A stretch of 64,000 nucleotides of DNA from Pseudarthrobacter sp. NBSH8 (GTDB lineage: Bacteria; Actinomycetota; Actinomycetes; Actinomycetales; Micrococcaceae): positions 744,001-808,000 of the forward strand of contig NZ_CP043178.1 in NCBI RefSeq assembly GCF_014217545.1, read 5' to 3'. This document shows, piece after piece, positions 49,122 to 57,156 of this stretch (positions are counted from its first letter, which is position 1; each line of letters begins with the position of its first letter). The translations under genes were made by a program, and so were the position numbers. The notes beneath the pieces are model-generated. The model was not told the DNA's origin, did not search any database, and saw nothing but the letters and a program-made list of their open reading frames with translations.

Positions 49122-49873
49122 CCCAGGTTCTCCCAGATCTTTTCGGTCTTTTCATGGTCATGTTCCTGCCGGCGGAGGGCCCGGCCGAGTGTCTGCAGCC
49201 GGTCACCGGCCAGCGTGGTCAGCTCGCCGTCGGACAGGCTGTCGAGCGCGGCCTGCCGGGCCCCGGGAGGCCAGCCTGCCTCCGCCTCCGTGACCAGCCC
49301 GGTGGCCACCAGGCCGCTGGCAGGGCCGACGCCGGCGGCAAGGGAGGTGGCAACCGCCAGTTCGGGCGCCAGCCGGTTCGCGGTCAGTTGCGCCGAATAG
49401 TTCTGCGGGGCGATTCCGGTGGCAGCGGAGACCCGGTGCCGCAGTTCGCCGTCGTCGACGGCCTCCACCCAGTTCTTGACCGAGGTAGCGTGCGGGGCCG
49501 GCTCCAACGCTGGCGAACCCGCCGGCTCGGCAGCCGTGGCAGCCGCCGGCGCGCCGCCCGGGTCCGCGGAGGAACGGGCCAAAACCGCCCGCAGGAGGTC
49601 CGCGGTGGAGATCTGGCTGACCAGTTCAGCCCTGGTGGGCGCGCGCGGGTCCGTGAGCTGGCGGTAGGCATCGAACGCCGCCAGCGCCGAGACGGGGTTG
49701 ACGTTATACGCGCGGCTGATGTTGACCACAGTTGCCTCTGCCACCTTGCCCCGGACAAGCTGCTGGGCCAGTGTGGTGCGCTTGATGCCGGACACGCGGC
49801 AGACGTCTGACGTGCTCGTGTGGGGGGCGATGCCGTGCAGCCAGCGCTGGAACGCTTTGGCAGGTATGGGCAT
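49118..49873 (-). CDS. Helix-turn-helix (XRE-like) DNA-binding protein
   Basis: 251 residues. Residues 1-60 (FQRWLHGIAPHTSTSDVCRV; SGIKRTTLAQQLVRGKVAEA; VVNISRAYNVNPVSALAAFD) read as a lambda-repressor-like HTH. The region to about 120 is Ala/Pro-rich, and the second half (VEAVDDGELRHRVSAATGIA) is helical and acidic with no recognised domain. It precedes and overlaps the 7-TM gene. It also diverges from the ABC-F operon 252 bases away, so it could regulate either; there is no direct evidence for a target. Confidence 0.75.
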   Translation of the reverse strand: MPIPAKAFQRWLHGIAPHTSTSDVCRVSGIKRTTLAQQLVRGKVAEATVVNISRAYNVNPVSALAAFDAYRQLTDPRAPTRAELVSQISTADLLRAVLARSSADPGGAPAAATAAEPAGSPALEPAPHATSVKNWVEAVDDGELRHRVSAATGIAPQNYSAQLTANRLAPELAVATSLAAGVGPASGLVATGLVTEAEAGWPPGARQAALDSLSDGELTTLAGDRLQTLGRALRRQEHDHEKTEKIWENLG

Positions 49874-49933
49874 AACGGCTCTCTGCAGAACGGATGGTCG
49901 CTTCTGATTTTAGCCTGATGTCCCGTGGACGGT

Positions 49934-50124
49934 TTGGTGCCGCGTGCTGAGTCGACTATGCTTGATGGTCGAGCCCGTTGGTCCGTACACCCCCCAAGTC
50001 CGGACCGGCGGGCTCTTTAGTGCCCCGGCACTTTTCGGGGCGGCACATTGCGGATTCACCGCAGTTTCGGGCCGATTCAGGCGGGCTCCTCCGGCCGGGC
50101 GGCGGGGAGAGGACGGACCAACCT
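49934..50124 (+). promoter_or_regulatory. Promoter and structured leader of the ABC-F operon
   Basis: Predicted promoter: -35 TTGGTG (49934-49939), 17-bp spacer, -10 TATGCT (49957-49962). The transcript would then begin with a 15-bp hairpin, GAGCCCGTTGGTCCG (49971-49985) / CGGACCGGCGGGCTC (50001-50015), followed by TTTAG, and a second small hairpin GCCCCG (50022-50027) / CGGGGC (50036-50041). Segment GTTGGTCCGT (49977-49986) is also perfectly complementary to ACGGACCAAC (50113-50122), which lies between the ribosome-binding site and the ATG. The leader could therefore switch between two folds. Confidence 0.55.
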
Positions 50125-51789
50125 ATGACTGCAACCCTTGTTGCCAAAGATCTTTCCGGCGGCCACGACCACCGGACTCTGTTCGCCAAACTTTCCCTCA
50201 CGGTGGCCCCGGGCGACGTGGTGGGAGTAGTGGGCGCCAACGGCGCCGGCAAATCCACCCTGCTGCGCCTGCTGGCCGGGGTGGACCAGCCACAGGGCGG
50301 CAGCGTCAGCCTCGCCCCCGCCGATGCCTTTGTGGGCTGGCTGCCCCAGGAACACGAGCGCGTCGCCGGCGAAACCGTGGCCGGCTACATCGCCCGCCGG
50401 ACCGGCTGCGCCCAGGCGACCGTGGAAATGGAATCCACCGCAGAGGCATTGGGCTCCGGCGCAACGGGAGCCGATGACGCCTACTCGCTGGCCTTTGACC
50501 GCTGGATGGCCTCCGGCGCGGCAGACCTCGACGAACGCATCCCGCCCGTCCTGGCCGACCTCGGCCTGGACACCGGAGCCGACGCTCCCATGACCGGGCT
50601 CTCCGGCGGCCAGGCCGCCCGCGTGGCACTCGCCGCGCTCCTGCTCAGCCGTTTCGATGTTGTGCTGCTGGACGAGCCCACCAACGACCTTGACCTCGCC
50701 GGCCTGGCCAAACTGGAAGCTTTTGTCCAGGGCCTGCGCGGCGGTGTGGTGCTGGTCTCCCATGACCGTGAGTTCCTGGCCCGCTGCGTCACCACCATTG
50801 TGGAACTGGACCTGGCGCAGAATTCCGTGGCGGTCTACGACGGCGGCTACGAGGCCTTCCTCGAGGAGCGCGCCGTGGCGCGGCGCCACGCGAGGGAAAA
50901 GTTCGAGGAGTTCGCCTCCACCAAGGCAGACCTGGTCTCCCGTGCCCGGACCCAGCGCGAATGGAGCTCCCAGGGCGTGCGGAACGCCATGAAGAAGAGC
51001 CCGGACAATGACAAGATCCGCCGGGCCGCCAGCACCGAGTCATCGGAAAAGCAGGCACAGAAGGTCCGGCAGATGGAATCCCGGATTGCCCGGCTGGACG
51101 TGGTGGAGGAGCCGCGGAAGGAATGGCAGCTGCAGTTCACCATCGGCCAGGCGCCACGCTCCAGCGCGGTGGTGGCCACCTTGCGTGACGCCGTCGTGAA
51201 GCAGGGAAGCTTCACGCTGGGCCCGGTGAACCTGCAGCTTAACGCGGGGGAGCGGATCGGGATCACCGGCCCCAATGGAGCCGGCAAGTCGACGCTGCTG
51301 CGCTTGCTCCTGGGCTTGCAGCCGCCCGACGCCGGCAACGCGGCCATGGGCGCCTCGGTAGCCGTCGGTGAAATTGACCAGGCCCGCGGGCTGCTGGCCG
51401 GCCATCTCAACCTTGGCGACGCCGTCGAAGCCGTGCTCACGGACCTGACGCCGGCGGAGGTCCGTACCCTGCTGGCCAAGTTCGGGCTGAAGGCGGACCA
51501 CACCACACGCCCGGTGGATTCGCTGTCGCCGGGGGAACGCACCCGCGCCGCCTTGGCGTTGCTGCAGGCACGGGGAGTGAACCTGCTGGTCCTGGATGAA
51601 CCCACCAATCACCTGGACCTGCCCGCCATCGAGCAGCTGGAAGAGGCCCTGGAAAGCTACGAGGGCGCGCTGCTGCTGGTGACGCACGATAGGAGGCTGC
51701 TGGAGAACGTGCGGCTGGATGTACGGTGGAATGTGGACAACGGAACGGTAACTGAACTGATGGCAGACGCAACGGAGCAACAGCGATGA
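50125..51789 (+). CDS. ABC-F family ATPase (ribosome-protection type)
   Basis: 554 residues from ATG 50125 with GGGGAGAGG upstream. Two ABC domains with Walker A GANGAGKSTLLRLLAG and GPNGAGKSTLLRLLLG, signature loops SGGQAARVALAALLLSRFDV and SPGERTRAALALLQARGVNL, and Walker B LLDEPTNDLD and VLDEPTNHLD. No transmembrane segments. The linker between the domains (about residues 235-330) is highly charged and helical, as needed to reach the ribosomal exit or peptidyl-transferase site. Such proteins can give resistance to macrolides, lincosamides or related drugs. It overlaps the downstream exporter by 4 bases, and its leader looks regulatory. Drug class cannot be told from sequence. Confidence 0.92.
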   Translation: MTATLVAKDLSGGHDHRTLFAKLSLTVAPGDVVGVVGANGAGKSTLLRLLAGVDQPQGGSVSLAPADAFVGWLPQEHERVAGETVAGYIARRTGCAQATVEMESTAEALGSGATGADDAYSLAFDRWMASGAADLDERIPPVLADLGLDTGADAPMTGLSGGQAARVALAALLLSRFDVVLLDEPTNDLDLAGLAKLEAFVQGLRGGVVLVSHDREFLARCVTTIVELDLAQNSVAVYDGGYEAFLEERAVARRHAREKFEEFASTKADLVSRARTQREWSSQGVRNAMKKSPDNDKIRRAASTESSEKQAQKVRQMESRIARLDVVEEPRKEWQLQFTIGQAPRSSAVVATLRDAVVKQGSFTLGPVNLQLNAGERIGITGPNGAGKSTLLRLLLGLQPPDAGNAAMGASVAVGEIDQARGLLAGHLNLGDAVEAVLTDLTPAEVRTLLAKFGLKADHTTRPVDSLSPGERTRAALALLQARGVNLLVLDEPTNHLDLPAIEQLEEALESYEGALLLVTHDRRLLENVRLDVRWNVDNGTVTELMADATEQQR

Positions 51790-53699
51790 GCATGGACGGC
51801 GTTGCCTGGCACTCCCTGTACAACATCTCCCGGGCCAAGAACGGCTCCCGGCCCTTCTCCAAGGCAACCCTGAAGCGGGTGCTGGGTTTCGCCCGCCCCC
51901 ACCGGACAAAACTGATCGCGTTTGTGGCGCTGTCCATTGTGATGGCGTTCCTGGCTGTCGCCACGCCCGTGCTGGCCGGCCAGGTGGTTGACACCATCGT
52001 GGCCAAGGCGGGTACCGACGAAGTGATCCGGCTGGCGATGCTGATCGCCGTGGTGGCCGTAGCCGAAGCAGGGGTGGGACTCGTCAGCCGCTGGCTGTCC
52101 TCCAACATCGGCGAAGGCGTGATCGTGGACCTGCGCACCCGGGTCTTTGACCATGTGCAGAAGATGCCCATTGCGTTCTTTACCCGTACCCGCACCGGGG
52201 CCCTGGTCAGCCGGCTGAACAACGACGTCATCGGCGCCCAGTCCGCCTTCGCCGGAACCCTTTCCGGTGTGGTCAGCAACGTGGTGGCCCTGATCCTGAC
52301 GCTGATCGTGATGCTCGGGACCTCCTGGCAGGTCACTGTGCTCGCCATGATCCTGCTGCCGATCTTCCTCATCCCAGCCCGCCGGATGGGCTCCCGGCTC
52401 GCGGACCTGCGCCGTGAGGCCGCAGACCACAACGCAGCCATGGGCACCCAGATGACCGAGCGGTTCTCCGCTCCGGGCGCCACACTGGTGAAGCTCTTCG
52501 GCCGGCCGGATGAGGAATCCCGCGAGTTCGCTCTCCGGGCCGGCCGTGTCCGGGACATCGGCGTCCGCACCGCCATGCTGCAGTTCACCTTCGTCACCGC
52601 GCTGACGCTGGTCTCCGCGCTCGCCTTGGCGCTGGTCTACGGCCTGGGCGGCTGGCTGGCCATTGGCGGGCAGCTCGCCGCGGGCGACGTCGTGGTGCTG
52701 GCACTGCTGTTGACCCGCCTGTACGCCCCGCTCACCGCCCTGTCCAACGCCCGCGTGGAAATCATGAGTGCCCTGGTCAGCTTCGAGCGGGTCTTCGAGA
52801 TCCTGGACCTCAAGCCCCTGATCCAACAGAAGCCCGACGCCGTGGCCATCCCGCCGGGTCACGTTTCGGTGGAGTTCGACGACGTCCGCTTCGCCTACCC
52901 CTCCGCGGACAAGGTCTCACTGGCCTCGCTCGAGGAAGTGTCCACGCTGGACACCCGCGGCGGCGAAGAGGTGCTGCATGGCATCAGTTTCCGCGTGGAA
53001 CCGGGGCAGACCGTTGCCCTCGTGGGTTCATCGGGTGCCGGAAAGTCCACTATCGCGCAGCTGCTTTCCCGGCTGTACGACGTCGATTCCGGCGCTGTGC
53101 GGCTCGGCGGCACCCTTCCCGGGACGGGGCTGGACGTCCGGGACGCCACCTTCGATTCCCTGCGGGACACCCTGGGCATGGTCACCCAGGACGGGCACCT
53201 TTTCCACGAGTCGATCGCGTCCAACCTCCGGCTCGCCCGGCCGGACGCCACCGAAGAGGACATGTGGGACGCCATCCGGCAGGCCCGCCTCGAGACCATG
53301 ATCCGGTCCCTGCCCGATGGCCTGGACACCGTGGTGGGGGAGCGCGGCTACCGGCTCTCCGGCGGCGAGCGCCAGCGCCTCACCATCGCCCGGCTGCTGA
53401 TCTCCCAACCCCGGGTGGTCATCCTCGACGAGGCCACCGCCGCGCTGGATTCCACGAACGAAGCCGCCGTGCAGGCGGCCCTGGGCGCCGCGCTCGAGGG
53501 GCGCACCGCCGTCGTGATTGCCCACCGGCTGTCCACCATCCGTGCCGCCGACGTCATCCTGGTGGTGGAGGGCGGGCAGATCGTGGAGCGCGGGAGCCAC
53601 ACTGAGCTGCTGGCCGCCGACGGCCGGTACGCCGAGCTGTACCAGACGCAGTTCGCCGAGGCCACAGCCGTGGCAGCGGAAGCCGTTCCGGAGTTCTAG
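51786..53699 (+). CDS. ABC exporter half-transporter (permease-ATPase fusion)
   Basis: 637 residues. An N-terminal six-helix ABC_membrane domain (about 40-330, with FDHVQKMPIAFFTRTRTGAL typical of coupling-helix regions) is followed by a nucleotide-binding domain: Walker A ALVGSSGAGKSTIAQLLS, Q-loop MVTQDGHLF, signature LSGGERQRLTIARLLIS, Walker B VVILDEATAALDS and the switch His in VVIAHRLSTI. It should act as a homodimer exporting a lipid or drug. Its ATG overlaps the ABC-F stop (ATGA), so the two are co-translated; the pair looks like a self-protection module against an antibiotic. Confidence 0.94.
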   Translation: MSMDGVAWHSLYNISRAKNGSRPFSKATLKRVLGFARPHRTKLIAFVALSIVMAFLAVATPVLAGQVVDTIVAKAGTDEVIRLAMLIAVVAVAEAGVGLVSRWLSSNIGEGVIVDLRTRVFDHVQKMPIAFFTRTRTGALVSRLNNDVIGAQSAFAGTLSGVVSNVVALILTLIVMLGTSWQVTVLAMILLPIFLIPARRMGSRLADLRREAADHNAAMGTQMTERFSAPGATLVKLFGRPDEESREFALRAGRVRDIGVRTAMLQFTFVTALTLVSALALALVYGLGGWLAIGGQLAAGDVVVLALLLTRLYAPLTALSNARVEIMSALVSFERVFEILDLKPLIQQKPDAVAIPPGHVSVEFDDVRFAYPSADKVSLASLEEVSTLDTRGGEEVLHGISFRVEPGQTVALVGSSGAGKSTIAQLLSRLYDVDSGAVRLGGTLPGTGLDVRDATFDSLRDTLGMVTQDGHLFHESIASNLRLARPDATEEDMWDAIRQARLETMIRSLPDGLDTVVGERGYRLSGGERQRLTIARLLISQPRVVILDEATAALDSTNEAAVQAALGAALEGRTAVVIAHRLSTIRAADVILVVEGGQIVERGSHTELLAADGRYAELYQTQFAEATAVAAEAVPEF

Positions 53700-53708
53700 C
53701 CCCAGTTC

Positions 53709-54128
53709 TCAGCGGCGCAGCGCGGCCAGTTCCGGCAGGATGTGGTCGGTGAGCAGTGGGGCGAGGTCCGCGGGCAGCGGCGCGCCCCGGTCCAGCGCTG
53801 CCAGGTCCAGCCAGCGGATCTCGGCGATCTCAGCTGAGGGGTGTGCCGTCCAGGTTCCGGGTGCCGTAAACACGGTGGCCTCGATGTCCGTGGCGGCCTC
53901 GTTCGCGGCGTCGGCGATCCAGACGCCCATCAGCGCCAGCTCGCGCGGATCCACCACGATCCCCACTTCCTCCTGAAGTTCCCGCGCCGCGGCGTGCACG
54001 GCTGTTTCACCGGCTTCGGGCTTGCCGCCGGGGTGCATAAACATGCTGGTGCCGCGCTTGCGGACGGTCAGGAGCCGGCCGGCGTCGTCGAAGACACAGA
54101 CGGCGGAGACAACGATGCGGGCTTTCAC
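53709..54128 (-). CDS. NUDIX hydrolase
   Basis: 139 residues. The Nudix box is complete: GGKPEAGETAVHAAARELQE followed by EVGI, giving Gx5Ex7REUxEExGU. The fold spans the protein from VVSAVCVFDDAGRLLTVRKR to IRWLDLAALD. Members hydrolyse nucleoside diphosphates linked to another moiety; the substrate here is unknown, with a MutT-like house-cleaning role possible. It is convergent with the ABC exporter (9-base gap) and lies 33 bases after DUF6314 on the same strand. Confidence 0.93.
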   Translation of the reverse strand: MKARIVVSAVCVFDDAGRLLTVRKRGTSMFMHPGGKPEAGETAVHAAARELQEEVGIVVDPRELALMGVWIADAANEAATDIEATVFTAPGTWTAHPSAEIAEIRWLDLAALDRGAPLPADLAPLLTDHILPELAALRR

Positions 54129-54161
54129 GGTACCGAGCCTAGCCTGTTCCGACGTGCCTGT

Positions 54162-54638
54162 TCAGACCAGTCGCTTCAGGGCCGACGTCAGCAGCAGGTC
54201 CTTGCGCGGGCCGGTCACATCCCAGGTGTAAGTGAATGTTTCCGGGCCTTCGTAGCTGTACGCCACGCGGTACGTATCGGGATCGCACCAGTGCCGGTCC
54301 TGGCTGGCCTCCGGCCTGAAACTCATCCGGTGGAAGGGCCGCCCGTCGGCAAAAAACACGTTCAGGGCGTCCGGCCGGGCGGCGGGTTTCAGGACGTATT
54401 CACGCGAGGCTGGGCCGGTAAAGGTAGGCCAACGCATGGTGCCTTCTTCACGGAAGTCCAGGCCGCCGTCGTGCGTGGGGGACAAACGTACGACGCCGGC
54501 AAAGGTTCCGTGGGTGCCGGTGGACCGGTCCAGCAGCTGCCGTTCGACGGCCCATTTCCCCTGAACGGGAAAGTTCCCGGCCGGCGGGGGGCCGAGCAGG
54601 TAGGCGCGGAGGTCGAACTCCGGTGAAGGAAGATTCAA
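54162..54638 (-). CDS. DUF6314 family protein
   Basis: 158 residues. The pattern KWAVERQLLDRSTGTHGTFA, LNVFFADGRPFHRMSF, CDPDTYRVAYSYEG and the terminal WDVTGPRKDLLLTSALKRL match DUF6314, a single beta-rich domain resembling a calycin-like barrel. No known activity. It sits immediately downstream of tRNA-Arg on the same strand (1-base gap), so it may be partly co-transcribed with the tRNA, and precedes the NUDIX gene. Confidence 0.85.
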   Translation of the reverse strand: MNLPSPEFDLRAYLLGPPPAGNFPVQGKWAVERQLLDRSTGTHGTFAGVVRLSPTHDGGLDFREEGTMRWPTFTGPASREYVLKPAARPDALNVFFADGRPFHRMSFRPEASQDRHWCDPDTYRVAYSYEGPETFTYTWDVTGPRKDLLLTSALKRLV

Positions 54639-54639
54639 G

Positions 54640-54712
54640 TGCCCTCGATTGGAATCGAACCAACGACACCGGCTTTAGGAGAGCCGTGCTCTATCCACTG
54701 AGCTACGAGGGC
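54640..54712 (-). tRNA. tRNA-Arg (anticodon CCU)
   Basis: The minus strand folds into a full cloverleaf of 73 nt: acceptor GCCCTCG / CGAGGGC, discriminator A, D arm with AGCTCAGTGGATAGAGC, anticodon arm CGGCT-CTCCTAA-AGCCG reading CCU, and T arm with GGTTCGATTCC. CCA is not encoded. It reads AGG codons. Confidence 0.97.
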
Positions 54713-54795
54713 GCATGTCCGCTGTACCGGCAGGGCCGGTCCGTCCGGACACGGATACAAGCATACAAGGTGGTGGGCCGTACTACGCTCTTGGC

Positions 54796-55557
54796 ATGAG
54801 ATCAGCCCCGACGTCCGCGCCCGCCGGCGCCTACCTCCCGGACACAGCCTCCACCCGCCAGTACGTCGGCGCCTGGTCCGTCCTGAGTGTCCTGCAGTAT
54901 TTTGTGGCGGAAACGGCCGTGATCGGAGCCTGGGGCGGCCCGCAACCCTACGACCGCCGGACCGGATACATCAGCGACCTCGGCGCGCTAAACTGCGGGA
55001 TCTACGACGGACGGGACGTGTGTTCGCCGCTGCATTGGCTGATGAACGCCTCGTTTGTGGTCCAGGGCCTGGGGATGCTGCTCGGTGCGCTGCTGCTGGG
55101 CTCGGGGCTGCTGTGTGTCGCCGCCCGGGCCGGGGCCAGGGTCCAGCCGGCGCGCCGGAAGCCCTGGCTGGCTGCGGTCAGCGTTCGGATCCTGACCGGC
55201 GCCGCCGGTGCAGGGACCATGATCGTGGGTCTGGTGCCGGAAGACGTCGGCTCCGGCTGGCACTTCGTCGGCGCGTTGATGTACTTCCTGGCCGGCGCGT
55301 TGGCACTGCTGCTGCTGGGCGTGTTGTGGCTGCGGCAGACGCCCCTGGGGTGGTTCGTGCTGGGGTGCGGGCTGGTGTCGCTCGCCGCGCTGGTGACCGG
55401 CGGCCTCACGCGTATGGACGTGCCGGAGCCGGGCACGCTGGAACGGCTGATGGGTTATCCGGTCACCGCAGGCGTGGCGGCCGCGGGCCTCGTGATCGCC
55501 CAACGGGTGCGCCGGCAGCGCAAGGACGTGCGCGCTACTGCTGCCGCGCGGGCCTAG
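54796..55557 (+). CDS. DUF998 membrane protein
   Basis: 253 residues from ATG 54796; the frame extends to 54715 without a ribosome-binding site. About six transmembrane helices. The marks PYDRRTGYISDLGALNCGIY, SPLHWLMNASFVVQGLGMLL and VPEDVGSGWHFVGALMYFLA are those of the DUF998 family (related to Frag1/DRAM-like membrane proteins). Function unknown. Its TAG stop shares a CTAG tetranucleotide with the stop of the convergent gene downstream. Confidence 0.85.
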   Translation: MRSAPTSAPAGAYLPDTASTRQYVGAWSVLSVLQYFVAETAVIGAWGGPQPYDRRTGYISDLGALNCGIYDGRDVCSPLHWLMNASFVVQGLGMLLGALLLGSGLLCVAARAGARVQPARRKPWLAAVSVRILTGAAGAGTMIVGLVPEDVGSGWHFVGALMYFLAGALALLLLGVLWLRQTPLGWFVLGCGLVSLAALVTGGLTRMDVPEPGTLERLMGYPVTAGVAAAGLVIAQRVRRQRKDVRATAAARA

Positions 55558-56180
55558 CCGGTTTTTGCGGGCTTTTTGCGCAGGAACACTGCCGCGGCCC
55601 CGGTCAGCAGGCTAAGAACGAACAGCACCCACCCCGCAACGGTAAGCCCGGACGCCAAGGCGACCTGGCCGGCGTCGACCGTTTCCGATCCCAGCGCGGC
55701 GTCGATGGCGACATTGCCCCACAGTCGGACCACCACAAACAGCAGCGGCACCGCCCAGAGAGCCCAGCGGAGCGACTTTTTGGCGACGTTGGTCCCGATC
55801 AGGAGCAGCCACGTGAAGCCGAAGATCAGCGGGAACAGCGTGCCGGCTGTTTTGTGGACGTAGTTGAGCTGGCCGCGGGCGTCGTCATCCATGACGGCGT
55901 TCAGTTGGCCAACGTAGCCGGCGTCAAAACCGCCCACGAGCGAGTCGGGCATGGCCAGCTCGCCGGAGAGCTGGGTGAGCTGCTGCAGCGTGAGCAGGTG
56001 GACGTACCAGAACAGGAAAAGGCTCACCGTCACGCCCGCGATGAGGATCAGGTTGGTGTTGTTCTGGGCCTTCTGCGGCGAACGGCCGGTGGTGGGGTTG
56101 ATGACCGGCGGAAGGCTGTGCTGCGGAACAGCCGCCTTGGAGCCGTGCTTCTTGATCCGCTGCGCTGGGGTTTTGGCCAT
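55554..56180 (-). CDS. Membrane protein of unknown function
   Basis: 208 residues from ATG 56180; the longer frame to 56534 is antisense to the phosphatase gene. Four hydrophobic helices (LILIAGVTVSLFLFWYVHLL, TLFPLIFGFTWLLLIGTNVA, ALWAVPLLFVVVRLWGNVAI and SGLTVAGWVLFVLSLLTGAA) with a basic N-terminal cytoplasmic tail (MAKTPAQRIKKHGSK) and C-terminal RKKPAKTG. No family recognised. It is convergent with DUF998 (shared CTAG stops) and divergent from the phosphatase gene 32 bases away. Confidence 0.75.
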   Translation of the reverse strand: MAKTPAQRIKKHGSKAAVPQHSLPPVINPTTGRSPQKAQNNTNLILIAGVTVSLFLFWYVHLLTLQQLTQLSGELAMPDSLVGGFDAGYVGQLNAVMDDDARGQLNYVHKTAGTLFPLIFGFTWLLLIGTNVAKKSLRWALWAVPLLFVVVRLWGNVAIDAALGSETVDAGQVALASGLTVAGWVLFVLSLLTGAAAVFLRKKPAKTG

Positions 56181-56212
56181 GGCTCCATTATCACTCCACC
56201 TAAACTGGGTCC

Positions 56213-57058
56213 ATGACCATTGGCCGGCACAGCACCCTTGAACTTGACCCCGCCCTGGACGACTACCAGCTGGCATCCGCCCTGGTGCGCGAAGCCGGGC
56301 AGCTCGCCCTCCTGATGCGCATGGCCGGACTGCAGTCCCAGCAGAAAACCTCCATCTCCGACGTGGTGACCGCCGCGGACCACGCCGCGGAGGCCTATGT
56401 GCTGGAGCAGCTGCAGCGCTGCCGGCCGGAGGATGGCATCCTGGGGGAGGAGGGCGCCTCGGTGGCCGGCACCAGCGGCCGTACCTGGGTGATCGACCCC
56501 GTGGACGGCACCTACAACTTCCTGCACGGTTCAACGTACTGGTGCTCGGCCATTGCCCTTAGGGACACATCCGATGTACTGCTTGGCGCGATATTCCAGC
56601 CGGAGGAGGACAAGCTCTGGCTTGGCGGTACGGCCCGCGCCGCCACGCTGAACGGCGTGGCCCTCACCACTTACCACGGCCCGGCCGCTGTCCCGGACGG
56701 CGGGGCGCGTAACGCGACCGCACTCGCCGAACTCGGCGCCGCCACCTACATCCATCCCACCTGGCTGATGGATCCGCTCTGCGCCATGCCGTGGCACGCT
56801 GCCGCCACGTCCGCCGCGGCGCTGCGGATGTTCGGCTCCGGGTCCTGCGACCTGGGCAGGGTGGCCGATGGCCAGCTGGGATGCTGGTTCCAGCACAGCT
56901 GCCCGGAATGGGACTGGCTGCCCGGCAAAGCAATCGTGCGGGCCGCCGGCGGCGCCACCGACACGGTCCGGATCAACGGCTTGGACTGGTTTATGGCGGG
57001 AGGCGCGACGGCGGTGCGGGAGTTGCGTGCCGCCCTCGAGTCGGGCTCCGTGGCCTGA
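56213..57058 (+). CDS. Inositol monophosphatase-family phosphatase
   Basis: 281 residues. The metal-binding motifs are present: Glu-Glu in GILGEEGASVAG, DPVDGTYNFLHG in WVIDPVDGTYNFLHG, and the C-terminal EWDWLPGKAIVRAAGG. Members include inositol-1-phosphatase, histidinol-phosphatase and CysQ. HisN-type histidinol-phosphate phosphatases in actinobacteria share this fold, so substrate assignment is open. It is not clustered with his or inositol genes. It precedes pcrA by 98 bases on the same strand. Confidence 0.92.
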   Translation: MTIGRHSTLELDPALDDYQLASALVREAGQLALLMRMAGLQSQQKTSISDVVTAADHAAEAYVLEQLQRCRPEDGILGEEGASVAGTSGRTWVIDPVDGTYNFLHGSTYWCSAIALRDTSDVLLGAIFQPEEDKLWLGGTARAATLNGVALTTYHGPAAVPDGGARNATALAELGAATYIHPTWLMDPLCAMPWHAAATSAAALRMFGSGSCDLGRVADGQLGCWFQHSCPEWDWLPGKAIVRAAGGATDTVRINGLDWFMAGGATAVRELRAALESGSVA

Positions 57059-57156
57059 GTCCGGGCCTGCTATTGCGCGCGTCCGGGGTTGGCTCGCGGT
57101 GTTATCCACAGGGTTGGACCTGACTGTCAGCCCCACCGCCTAGACTTGTAGGCACC

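Noticed and set aside
49958..50020. Firm call of a 20-residue leader peptide before the ABC-F gene
   Set aside because: Its ATG coincides with the best -10 and has no ribosome-binding site; kept only as an alternative in the leader finding.
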